DNA of 9,407 bases from Propionibacteriaceae bacterium (GTDB lineage: Bacteria; Actinomycetota; Actinomycetes; Propionibacteriales; Propionibacteriaceae), in the NCBI GenBank assembly GCA_031254155.1, contig JAIRVA010000364.1, positions 1-9,407 on the forward strand. The letters run 5' to 3'. Within the stretch, counting starts at the first letter, position 1. Each line of letters begins with the position of its first letter. The notes under the pieces are model-generated. The model had not been told where the DNA came from, searched no databases, and saw only the letters and a list, made by a program, of their open reading frames with translations. Position numbers and translations under genes: made by a program. This document shows, in pieces, positions 1 through 6,846 of the stretch.

Positions 1-2
1 GT

Positions 3-1292
3 CCCGCCATCGCTCCCGCCGCCCCCTGGGCCTTCCCGCGCCCCACGGTGACCGAGCTGGACTCGGGCCTCGCCGTCTGGGCGTACGACCTGCCCGGCCA
101 GTACATCCTCGCCTGCAACCTGGCCCTGGAACTGCCCCTCAACGCCGAACCGGCGGGCCGGGAGGGGGTGGCCACGCTCGCGGTCAGGACCCTGGACGAA
201 GGTACCCTCGCCCATCCCGGCCTCGCCTACGCGGCCGCGCTCGAAGACGTCGGCGCCGAGTTCAGCGGCTTCCAGGGCCTCTCCACCACCCAGTGCCTCC
301 TGGACGTGCCGTCCACGGGCCTGGACGACGCGCTCGCCCTGTTCGCCGAAGCCGTGGCGAACCCGGCGTTTGAGCACGACGACGTGGCGCGCATCCGCGC
401 CAACCGCTTGGCCGAGATCGAGCAGCAGGAGGCGCGCGGTTCGTACGTCGCCTCGACGGTCCTGCGCGAGACCGTGCTCGACGCCCGCCTCCGCGGCGCC
501 CGGCCCACCGGCGGGGAGACCGACCAGGTCGCGGCGATCAAGGCGGCCGACGTGGCCGGGTTCCACCGGCGCTGTTACACCCCGCGCGGAGCGACGCTCA
601 TCATCGCCGGCGACCTCGGTGACCTCGACGTGGCGGGCAGCGCCGAGCGGGCCTTCGCCGCCTGGCGGCCGGACGCGACCCCGGTCGAACCGGAGACGCC
701 CCGTCCCGCCCCGGCCCGGCGCCGGCTCATCCACCGCGCGGGTGCGGTCCAGGCGGACATCCGGCTGGGCTGGTACGGTATCGACCGCGGGGATCCCCGC
801 TGGGCGGGGCTCCAGGTCGCCACCTTCATCGTCGGCGGCGGGTTCAACAGCCGCCTCAACACCCGTCTCCGGGAGGAGTTAGGCTACACGTACGGCGTTG
901 CCTTGTCGCCCCGCCCCTACCGGAGCGCTGGGCTCATCGACCTCGCGACCTCCACCAAGACCGCGAGCGCACCCGCGCTGATCGCGGAGGCCCTGGGCAT
1001 CCTCCGCCGCACAGAGTTCACCGCCGACGAGGTGAGCGACGCGATCAGCCACCTCATCATGTCCGCCCCGCTCACGTTCGACACCGCCGACGCGGTGGCG
1101 GCGCAGGCGGCGACGCTGGCCGCCGCCCGTCTGCCACTGGACCACGTGACGGGCCACCTGCGGGCCCTCGCCGCGGTGACGCCCGAGAGCGCCGCCGAGG
1201 CGTACGACTCGCTCATCACGCCCGACGCGGCCAGTATCGTCGTCGTCGGGGACGCGGCTGAACTGGCCGGGCTGGGCTTCGACCAGGACTGA
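3..1292 (+). CDS. M16B-family peptidase-like protein, non-catalytic subunit type (5' end cut by window edge)
   Basis: The frame is open from base 3. The residues before the GTG at 48 (APWAFPRP...) resemble the usual actinobacterial M16 lead-in, so the true start lies outside the window and the GTG at 48 is probably internal. About 430 residues are visible, close to a full M16B subunit. An N-terminal M16 domain is followed by a C-terminal M16 domain. The segment aligned with the zinc motif HxxEH reads GVATLAVRTLDEGT, with T, V and R in place of H, E and H, so no zinc site is expected. The C-terminal half keeps the arginine/tyrosine segment SRLNTRLREELGYTYG (about 845-893), typical of the partner subunit that positions substrate in M16B heterodimers. 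A catalytic HxxEH subunit would be expected just upstream, off the window (inference). A TTA leucine codon lies at 879-881, rare in this base composition. The gene ends 9 bp from the convergent UPF0182 gene. Confidence 0.88.
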   Translation, partial: PAIAPAAPWAFPRPTVTELDSGLAVWAYDLPGQYILACNLALELPLNAEPAGREGVATLAVRTLDEGTLAHPGLAYAAALEDVGAEFSGFQGLSTTQCLLDVPSTGLDDALALFAEAVANPAFEHDDVARIRANRLAEIEQQEARGSYVASTVLRETVLDARLRGARPTGGETDQVAAIKAADVAGFHRRCYTPRGATLIIAGDLGDLDVAGSAERAFAAWRPDATPVEPETPRPAPARRRLIHRAGAVQADIRLGWYGIDRGDPRWAGLQVATFIVGGGFNSRLNTRLREELGYTYGVALSPRPYRSAGLIDLATSTKTASAPALIAEALGILRRTEFTADEVSDAISHLIMSAPLTFDTADAVAAQAATLAAARLPLDHVTGHLRALAAVTPESAAEAYDSLITPDAASIVVVGDAAELAGLGFDQD

Positions 1293-1302
1293 GGTCCGAA
1301 GC
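1276..1302. terminator. Candidate bidirectional terminator hairpin between convergent genes
   Basis: GCTTCGACC (1276-1284) pairs with GGTCCGAAGC (1293-1302): nine base pairs with one bulged C at 1296 and an 8-base loop. A possible G-T pair at 1275/1303 extends it. The loop contains the TGA stop of the M16 gene, and the outer arm touches the TAG stop of the UPF0182 gene. The stem-loop could stop transcription from both sides. There is no T-run on either strand, so it would be of the U-poor type common in actinobacteria. Chance pairing in GC-rich DNA is possible. Confidence 0.42.
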
Positions 1303-4226
1303 TACTGGCCCATGGCTTGCAGCGCCCGCTGGACGGCCGCCTGGGCCGCCTTGTTGGCCGCCTGGTACCCCGCTAAATCACCGTTTTGCAGCGCCGTCTG
1401 CGCCGCCGTGAACTGGGTCTCGGCCTCCTTCAGCGCCGACTGGATGAGCTGGTCCTTGGTCTGGCCGCTGGTGTCGGGACCCGTCTGACCCGTCTGACCT
1501 GGCTGACCTGTCCCCGTCCCGGTTGACGGCGGCACGTTGTCCTCGCCCGTCGTCGCGCCGGCGTCACCAGAGAAGACCTTGTCCAGGGCACCTTGGAGCG
1601 TCGTGTCGATCGCCACGTGGGTCCCGAAGCGGACCACCACGAACCGCAGGATCGGGTAGGCGGCGTCCGTACTCACTTGCCGGGTGTAGATCGGCTCGAC
1701 GTACAGCAGACCCCCGCCCAGCGGGATCGTCAACAGGTTACCTTTGAGCGCCTTGGCCGCCGCGCCGTCCGACGAGTACGGCAGGAGCACGCTGGACACT
1801 TGCTCGTTGGCCATCATGGCGTTGTACGCCTGGCCGGGCCCGTCAATCTGCTGGGTGTCCGACATGCGCAAGATCCGGATCGTCCCGTACGACGGTGATG
1901 TCGCCTCGGCCACCACGGACATGTACGCCGACAGGTTCAGGCGGTTGTTCGGGGTGTAGACGGTGGTCTGGCTGAACAACGGCCCGGCGTCACCCGGCAC
2001 GGTCTCACCGTTCACGGTCGCGTCCGGCCACTTGATGGACAGGAAGTACGTCGGCTCCTTGCTGGTGTTGCGCTCCTGGACGGGGTACGACGGGATGCGC
2101 CACAGGTCGGACTGCGAGTACCACGACTCCGGGCTCGTCATGTGGTAGCGGGCCAGCATCTGGCGCTGGATCTTGAACAGGTCCTCCGGATAGCGGAGAT
2201 GGGCCATCAGGTCGTCCGAGATCGCCGACTTGGGCTGGACCGAGCCGGGGAAGACCTTCATCCACGTCTGGAGAATCGGGTCCGACTCGTCCCAGGCGTA
2301 GAGCGACACCGAGCCGTCGTAGGCGTCCACGACCGCCTTGACCGAGTTGCGGATGTAGTTGATCTCCGAGGTGAGGGCGTAGGCCGCCGAACTCGGGTCG
2401 GTGAGCGAGTCGGAGAGCGCGTCTTCGACGGTCACGCGCTCCGAGTTCGGGTAGTAGAGCGAGGTCGTGTAGGCGTCGACGATCCAGACGATCCGGCCGT
2501 CCACGATGGCCGGATAGATGTCCGAGTCGGTCGTGAGCCACGGCGCGACATCGTGGACCCGTTCCTGGGGCGTGCGGTCGTACAGAATCTTCGACTGCGC
2601 GTTGACCCGGTCGGACAACAGCAGGTTGACCGAGGCGAACCGGGTGGCGTAGAGCAAGCGGTTGCCCAGGTTGCCGACCGGCACGCCGCCGGTCCCCGTG
2701 TACGTGTTGTACTGCTCACCGGTCTGGGCGCCGCCGCCCGGCGTGTCGTATTCGATGGGGTCCTGGCCGTCCTCACGGCCGACGATCGCGTAGTCCTTTG
2801 TCATCTCGCCGTAGTAGATCCGGGGTTCGCTGGCGCTCAGAGCGCCAACGGTCGGGATGTCCCGCGCCAGCCACTCGGGCTCGCCGTCGGCCTGGCGCTT
2901 GTTGCCGTACGCGGCCACCAGTCCGTACCCGTGCGTGTAAACGGTGTGCAGGTTGTTCCAGTTCTGGACCGCCTTGTCAAGGCCGGAGTGGTCCATCTCG
3001 CGGGCGGCCAGCACGACATCCGTCTCCTGGCCATCAATGACGTAGCGGTCGACGTCGAGCACGGGTGAGAACGTGTAGTACCCGCGGACCTGCTGGAGTT
3101 GCTCGAACGTGTCCTGCACCATCTGCGGATCGATCAGACGGATGCCGGGCAGCGCCTCCGCGTCCGACTTCAGCTGGCCGGCCTCCGCGGTCGTCACGGC
3201 TGAGTAATCCTCGATCTGGACGTTCTCGATCCCGTACGCTGCCCGCGTGGCGGCAATGTTCATCTCCATGTAGGGCCGTTCCTTGTCCGGCTCGGTCGGG
3301 TTGACCTGGAAAGACTGGACGAGGAGCGGGTACGCCCCCCCGATGATGAGGGACGACACGACGACGAGGGCCACCGATACCAGCGGGAGACGCCAGCCCC
3401 GGCCGGCGGCGGTGGCGAAGAACAGGATGGCTGTGAGCCCGGCGATGATCGCCAGGACAAGGTTGGCGGTGAGCCGCGCGTGGTCCGAGGTGTACGTGAG
3501 ACCGTCGAGCAGCTGCCCCGATGTGACCAGCACGCCGTAGCGGTCGAGCAGCTTCGTGACGCCGTACCCCGCCGTGATGAGACCGAGCAGGATGCCGACG
3601 TGGAGGTGGGCCGCCCGCGCCGTCTGCCGCCGGCCGCCGACGTCGGCGAGGAAGCTCCCGTTGAGGAAGTGCCCCGCGAGGGCGATGATGGCGCAGAGCA
3701 CCGTGACGGCGAGGAACAGGCCCACCACCGCCCGGTACCACGGGTAGTCGAACACATAGAACGCCACATCGAGGCCGAATCTGGCGTCGGCCTGGCCGAA
3801 TGGCACCTGGTTGAGCCAGGCGAGGACGGTCGTGGCGTTGCCGATCCACGAGGCGCCCGTGAGCAGGCCCAGCGCCGCCGCCGGGAGCACGATGACGAGA
3901 CGGCGCCACCGCCCGGCCAGGTTATGGAAGGACGCCTGGGCGGTGGTGTGGCTGGTGACATCCAGCGGCGTCGTCTTCAGGCAGAGCCAGATGTTCACCC
4001 CGACCGCCGCGCCCATGAACGCCCCCGCGATCAGGAACAGCAGCACCTGGGTGCCCAGCCGGGTGGTGAAGACCTGATGGTAGCCGAGCGACTGGAACCA
4101 CAGATGGTCCGTCCACACCTGGGCGAAGACCGTGTACGCGTACCCGAGCAGGATCACGATAATAACGGTGGGGAGTAGCGTCCGCATTCTCAAGGGAGAC
4201 CGGCGCGAAGCCGTCTGATCTGCCAC
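1302..4226 (-). CDS. UPF0182 family (COG1615) multi-pass membrane protein
   Basis: This 974-residue protein has the usual length for actinobacterial UPF0182 members, whose function is not established. It starts at a GTG (4226-4224) four bases after AGGAGG. Seven hydrophobic segments fill the first third, at about residues 17-37, 58-83, 108-128, 165-188, 207-227, 250-273 and 280-305. A large domain to about residue 890 follows and is probably extracytoplasmic. Family hallmarks include WFQSLGYHQVFTT after the first membrane segment, RFGLDVAFYVFDYPWY near residue 150, IAATRAAYGIENVQ, THGYGLVAAYGN, and GGGLLYVEPIYTR near the end of the large domain. A Gly/Thr/Gln/Pro-rich linker then leads to a C-terminal helix rich in Ala and Gln (LAGYQAANKAAQAAVQRAL), which is also usual in the family. 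The PDZ/Lon-like gene lies 81 bp upstream on the same strand, so the two are probably co-transcribed. The substrate and role are unknown. Confidence 0.93.
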   Translation of the reverse strand: MADQTASRRSPLRMRTLLPTVIIVILLGYAYTVFAQVWTDHLWFQSLGYHQVFTTRLGTQVLLFLIAGAFMGAAVGVNIWLCLKTTPLDVTSHTTAQASFHNLAGRWRRLVIVLPAAALGLLTGASWIGNATTVLAWLNQVPFGQADARFGLDVAFYVFDYPWYRAVVGLFLAVTVLCAIIALAGHFLNGSFLADVGGRRQTARAAHLHVGILLGLITAGYGVTKLLDRYGVLVTSGQLLDGLTYTSDHARLTANLVLAIIAGLTAILFFATAAGRGWRLPLVSVALVVVSSLIIGGAYPLLVQSFQVNPTEPDKERPYMEMNIAATRAAYGIENVQIEDYSAVTTAEAGQLKSDAEALPGIRLIDPQMVQDTFEQLQQVRGYYTFSPVLDVDRYVIDGQETDVVLAAREMDHSGLDKAVQNWNNLHTVYTHGYGLVAAYGNKRQADGEPEWLARDIPTVGALSASEPRIYYGEMTKDYAIVGREDGQDPIEYDTPGGGAQTGEQYNTYTGTGGVPVGNLGNRLLYATRFASVNLLLSDRVNAQSKILYDRTPQERVHDVAPWLTTDSDIYPAIVDGRIVWIVDAYTTSLYYPNSERVTVEDALSDSLTDPSSAAYALTSEINYIRNSVKAVVDAYDGSVSLYAWDESDPILQTWMKVFPGSVQPKSAISDDLMAHLRYPEDLFKIQRQMLARYHMTSPESWYSQSDLWRIPSYPVQERNTSKEPTYFLSIKWPDATVNGETVPGDAGPLFSQTTVYTPNNRLNLSAYMSVVAEATSPSYGTIRILRMSDTQQIDGPGQAYNAMMANEQVSSVLLPYSSDGAAAKALKGNLLTIPLGGGLLYVEPIYTRQVSTDAAYPILRFVVVRFGTHVAIDTTLQGALDKVFSGDAGATTGEDNVPPSTGTGTGQPGQTGQTGPDTSGQTKDQLIQSALKEAETQFTAAQTALQNGDLAGYQAANKAAQAAVQRALQAMGQ
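1479..1514 (-). repeat. Four 9-bp tandem repeat units encoding a G-Q-T/P linker
   Basis: On the plus strand the units are ACCCGTCTG (1479-1487), the identical ACCCGTCTG (1488-1496), ACCTGGCTG (1497-1505) and ACCTGTCCC (1506-1514). Read on the minus strand they encode the low-complexity linker GTGQPGQTGQTG of the UPF0182 protein, between the large domain and the C-terminal helix. The 9-bp unit keeps the frame, so changes in copy number would only lengthen or shorten the linker by three residues. Confidence 0.7.
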
Positions 4227-4230
4227 GAAA

Positions 4231-4236
4231 CCTCCT
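4231..4236 (-). promoter_or_regulatory. Ribosome binding site of the UPF0182 gene
   Basis: On the minus strand AGGAGG is followed by TTTC and then the GTG at 4226-4224. The match to the anti-Shine-Dalgarno sequence is full, but the 4-base spacing is short. It fixes the GTG as the start, placing 18 residues ahead of the first membrane segment. Confidence 0.75.
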
Positions 4237-4287
4237 GATAATGATTGCGCACCAGCTTACCTCATGGGTACGACACGAGTACGAAAT

Positions 4288-4303
4288 GGGCAGCCGAGTG
4301 CCC
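4288..4303 (-). other. Weak inverted repeat downstream of the PDZ/Lon-like gene
   Basis: GGGCA (4288-4292) and TGCCC (4299-4303) flank a 6-base loop, starting five bases after the stop codon of the PDZ/Lon-like gene in the 81-bp gap before the UPF0182 gene. It could be a weak terminator or attenuator that lowers read-through into the UPF0182 gene. The stem is only five pairs and may be chance. No convincing separate promoter for the UPF0182 gene was found in this gap. Confidence 0.28.
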
Positions 4304-4307
4304 GCAC

Positions 4308-5345
4308 TCAGCAGGTGGGCAGACGGCCCGCCGCGTCGGGGTAGTGGGACAACGCGTTGACGGCCGAGTCAAGACTCGTGACGGCGGCGATAGTCAGGCC
4401 GGGAAAAGTTCCGGTCAGATCGGCACAACTGGCCTGGGGAATGAGCAGCAGGCCCGCGTGCGCACCCCAGGCGGACATCGCGTGCTGGTTGATGCCCGAC
4501 ACGGCGGTGACTTCCCCGGCGGCAGTGACCTGGCCGACCGCGGCGATGGTCGTACCGGCGGGGGTACCGGTCCCAGCCAGCCGCTCGTAGGTCGCGATGG
4601 CGAGGGCCAGGCCCTGGGCCGGGTCCCCCCGGTCGGGGTCGATCGCGGCCGTCACCTCCGGCGCATAGGTGTAGCCCGTACCCCAGAGCGTGACGCCAAG
4701 GGTCGGGACCGCCCGGTCAGCGGTGGAGGCGGTGAGCTTGTCGACGGTCAGTTTTTCGGTCACACCCGCCCGCAGGACGGTCACGAGCACCTGATCGCCG
4801 ACCTGCTTCTGCCGGATCTGCTCGCGGACCGCGTTCGAGGTGCCCACCGGCACGTTGTCGATCGCCACGACAAGGTCATCCGGCTGGAGGATCCCCGCCG
4901 CCGCCCCGTCCTGGCGCAGGGTGAGGACCTTCGGCCAGGCCGCCACTTCGTAGCCAGCCTGCGCCACTCCGGCGGCCACCGCGTCGTCCCGGGCGGCCAA
5001 GACCAGCGCCCGCCGCGCCTCTCGGGCCTCGGCCGCTGTCTGGCCCGGGGTCAAGACCGCGTCAGCGGGCAGGATGTCCCGGTTCGGCACGAGGAAATCC
5101 ATGACCATCTGCGTGAGGGGGACCGACTGGTCGGACTGGGTCATCGATGTCGCCAGGATCTGCCCGGACGCGGCGGTGTCCGTGCCCGCCACCCGGATGA
5201 CGGGAGCGTCCGGATCGGTCAGATCGAGGGTGAGCCCGGGTTCACGAGCCACAAAACCCGTGGGTACGAAGAGGACCACCGCGGTCAGGGCGGCCAGTAC
5301 GCCGCCCGAACTTACAATGGTCCACAATCTCTTCACGGGACTCAC
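4308..5345 (-). CDS. PDZ domain / Lon-like (YlbL family) membrane-anchored protein, catalytic dyad lost
   Basis: This 345-residue protein has a signal-anchor at about residues 7-30 (LWTIVSSGGVLAALTAVVLF). An extracytoplasmic region, a PDZ domain at about 130-215 (with GILQPDDLVVAIDNVPV) and a C-terminal Lon-protease-like domain at about 220-330 follow. This is the layout of B. subtilis YlbL and actinobacterial homologues such as Rv3194c. In active members the serine sits in GGPSAG and the lysine in GGIxxKxxxA. Here the first reads GDPAQG, with Ala243 at the serine position, and the second reads SGINQHAMSA, with His288 at the lysine position. The flanking residues align without gaps and the two sites are 45 residues apart, so peptidase activity is not expected. 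The start is uncertain: the GTG at 5345 has no Shine-Dalgarno, and a second in-frame GTG at 5336 (VKRLWTIV) may be a leaderless start. The UPF0182 gene follows on the same strand, and the DUF2342 gene is divergent. The protein may act as a PDZ chaperone or scaffold (inference). Confidence 0.88.
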   Translation of the reverse strand: MSPVKRLWTIVSSGGVLAALTAVVLFVPTGFVAREPGLTLDLTDPDAPVIRVAGTDTAASGQILATSMTQSDQSVPLTQMVMDFLVPNRDILPADAVLTPGQTAAEAREARRALVLAARDDAVAAGVAQAGYEVAAWPKVLTLRQDGAAAGILQPDDLVVAIDNVPVGTSNAVREQIRQKQVGDQVLVTVLRAGVTEKLTVDKLTASTADRAVPTLGVTLWGTGYTYAPEVTAAIDPDRGDPAQGLALAIATYERLAGTGTPAGTTIAAVGQVTAAGEVTAVSGINQHAMSAWGAHAGLLLIPQASCADLTGTFPGLTIAAVTSLDSAVNALSHYPDAAGRLPTC

Positions 5346-5411
5346 TCTACGCCAATGCCACCACGAAGCCCGTCAGATAGGAGAGAATAGGGGGTACGAA
5401 GGAGGCTAAAG
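5337..5411. promoter_or_regulatory. Divergent upstream region between the PDZ/Lon-like and DUF2342 genes
   Basis: The 66-bp spacer and the first bases of the PDZ gene must hold start signals for both directions. On the minus strand TAGAGT (5349-5344) fits a TANNNT -10 hexamer placed seven bases before the GTG at 5336, which would give a leaderless transcript. TATTCT (5390-5385) is a second candidate that would leave a leader of about 33 bases. No clear -35 goes with either. On the plus strand AAGGAGG (5399-5405) lies six bases before the ATG at 5412, but no good -10 was recognised. Confidence 0.35.
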
Positions 5412-6734
5412 ATGGACGCGTTTCATCCCGCAGGCGCCGAGGACCCCATGGAGGCTCTGCGCAAACTGCTGAAGGACCTTGGGCTGCCTGAGGACGCCGA
5501 CGTGAACGATGTTGAGGTCCGGGCCGACCTGTTCCGGACCATGATGCGCCGCCTCGTCCCCTCCGACTCGATGTCCGACGAGACAGTCGTGTGGGAGACG
5601 GTCCGCCAGATGGCCCGCCAGTTCGTCGCCTCGCTCGGGCCGGACCCCTCGGGCAGCAGCCGGGCCGCCCGGCAGGTTTCGGAGGCGGTCCACCTCGCCG
5701 AGCTGTGGCTGACCGAGGCCACCCTCCTGCCCCCGCTACCGGTGACGCCGGTCGTGTGGAGCCGCGCCGAGTGGATCGAGACGACCCTGCCCGCCTGGAA
5801 GGCGATGGTCGAACCCGTGATCGGCCTGCTCGCCGCGGGGGTCAACGACGCGATCCAGTCCCGGCTGTCCGATGACAGCGACGGCGAAATGGCCGGGCTC
5901 CAGGCGGCGCTCCACCCCATCATGTCGCGCTTCATCGCCGCCATGTTCGGCGCCCACGTCGGTGAAGGGCTCGGCCAGGCGGCCACCACCACCATGACGG
6001 GTACCGACCTCGGGCTGCCGCTGCTGGCAAAGCCGGTCGTCGCGATCCTGCCGACCAACCTGGCAGCGATCCAGCAGCAGGCCGAGCTAGCGGACGAGGG
6101 GCTCATGATGTACTGTGCCCTGCGCGACGTGGCCCGGCAACGGTTGTTCTTCCAAGTCGGCTGGATCGCCCCCCAGATCACCGCCCTGGTCCAGCACTAC
6201 GCGCGCGAGATGCGGGTCGACCCGGAGGCGATCGCCCGGGCGATGGAAGACGCCGTGCCGGAACACATGTCGGCTGAGACCGTCGCGGCCTTCCAGAGCG
6301 ACTTCTTCTCGATCCTGTTCACCCCCGACCGGTCGGACGAACAACAGGCCATCCTCGACCGGCTGAACCTCCTGCTCGCCCTCGTCGAGGGCTGGGTCGA
6401 CGACGTGACCGCCACCGTTGCCAACCGCTGGATGCCCGGGTGGGAGGCCATCTCGGAGAGCCTGCGCCGCCACCGGGCGACCAGTCGGCCGAAGTCCGTG
6501 GTCACCCCCCTCATCGGGGTGAACGTGAGCCCCAAGGCGATCCGGGAGGCCGCGGGGTTCTGGGAGGCTGTCCGCGGGGCCCGCGGGGCCGATGGGCGCG
6601 ATGATATCTGGCACCACCCCGAAGCGATGCCGAGTGGGGCCGATGTGGCCGACCCGGCCGCTTTCCTCGCCCGGCCCGCCGAGGCCGACGACCCCTGGGA
6701 CGACGAGTTACGACGCTTCCTTGACGAGGCGTGA
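5412..6734 (+). CDS. DUF2342 family ('zinc-dependent metalloprotease', TIGR03624-like) protein without an HExxH motif
   Basis: This 440-residue protein starts at an ATG six bases after AAGGAGG. Family features are visible along its length: the N-terminal DPMEALRKLLKDLG, WIETTLPAW, the core LFFQVGWIAPQI at about residues 246-257, LLLALVEGWVDDV in the second half, and the C-terminal GRDDIWHHPEAMPSGADVADPAAFL. DUF2342 proteins are annotated as zincin-like metalloproteases, with a relative linked to coenzyme F420 genomic neighbourhoods. The helix that should carry the zinc motif reads LRDVARQRLFF. Residues 238-242 are R-D-V-A-R, so both histidines and the glutamate of HExxH are absent. As I recall, related actinobacterial members already have REAAH at this site, so this copy has gone one step further. 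No signal peptide or membrane segment is evident, so it is probably cytoplasmic. A TTA codon lies at 6708-6710. The gene is divergent from the PDZ/UPF0182 pair and lies 112 bp upstream of the zinc-ribbon gene. Family assignment is firm; function is unknown. Confidence 0.88.
   Translation: MDAFHPAGAEDPMEALRKLLKDLGLPEDADVNDVEVRADLFRTMMRRLVPSDSMSDETVVWETVRQMARQFVASLGPDPSGSSRAARQVSEAVHLAELWLTEATLLPPLPVTPVVWSRAEWIETTLPAWKAMVEPVIGLLAAGVNDAIQSRLSDDSDGEMAGLQAALHPIMSRFIAAMFGAHVGEGLGQAATTTMTGTDLGLPLLAKPVVAILPTNLAAIQQQAELADEGLMMYCALRDVARQRLFFQVGWIAPQITALVQHYAREMRVDPEAIARAMEDAVPEHMSAETVAAFQSDFFSILFTPDRSDEQQAILDRLNLLLALVEGWVDDVTATVANRWMPGWEAISESLRRHRATSRPKSVVTPLIGVNVSPKAIREAAGFWEAVRGARGADGRDDIWHHPEAMPSGADVADPAAFLARPAEADDPWDDELRRFLDEA
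6572..6589 (+). repeat. Two 9-bp direct repeats inside the DUF2342 gene
   Basis: CCGCGGGGC occurs twice in tandem (6572-6580, 6581-6589) and encodes the RGARGA stretch just before the conserved C-terminal RDDIWHHP block. It looks like a small in-frame duplication in a variable loop. Confidence 0.6.
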
Positions 6735-6795
6735 TATCGCCCGCCTTTTCGCGCGACCACATTGTGTCGATGCGGGAAATGGCGCCTGCGTGCGC

Positions 6796-6801
6796 TACGG
6801 T
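6796..6801 (+). promoter_or_regulatory. Weak candidate -10 element for the zinc-ribbon gene
   Basis: TACGGT fits the TANNNT form of a housekeeping -10 and would start transcription about 40 bases before the GTG at 6847. No -35 is seen at 16-18 bp; the nearest TTG-type hexamer, TTGTGT at 6762-6767, is too far upstream. The 112-bp gap is clearly more AT-rich than the flanking genes, which suits a promoter region. Read-through from the DUF2342 gene is also possible because no terminator hairpin was found between them. Confidence 0.27.
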
Positions 6802-6834
6802 GGTGATGGTGAGGGCAGAGCGTCCTCAAAACCC

Positions 6835-6841
6835 AAGGAGG
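6835..6841 (+). promoter_or_regulatory. Ribosome binding site that fixes the start of the zinc-ribbon gene
   Basis: AAGGAGG lies five bases before the GTG at 6847. The reading frame stays open upstream, back into the DUF2342 gene, so this site is what shows that the gene begins at 6847 and codes for only 52 residues. Confidence 0.8.
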
Positions 6842-6846
6842 ATATC

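Noticed and set aside
100..230. Loss of HxxEH in the M16 protein as a novelty
   Set aside because: M16B enzymes are commonly paired with a non-catalytic subunit lacking this motif but keeping the Arg/Tyr segment, as here. It is expected for the class.
2142..3068. A 308-codon open frame on the plus strand inside the UPF0182 gene
   Set aside because: Low-complexity Val/Arg/Gly composition, no family motif, and fully covered by the conserved UPF0182 coding frame.
3034..3909. A 291-codon minus-strand frame overlapping the membrane region of the UPF0182 gene
   Set aside because: Pro/Arg/His-rich out-of-frame shadow; the UPF0182 frame there encodes clear membrane segments and family motifs.
4245..5390. 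A 381-codon open frame on the plus strand opposite the PDZ/Lon-like gene
   Set aside because: Its translation is rich in Arg, Gly, His and Asp with no recognisable domain. It mirrors a well-supported gene, which is the usual antisense artefact in GC-rich DNA.
6592..6846. Upstream in-frame extension of the zinc-ribbon gene to 137 residues
   Set aside because: It overlaps the conserved C-terminus of the DUF2342 gene and has no Shine-Dalgarno. AAGGAGG at 6835-6841 clearly serves the GTG at 6847.
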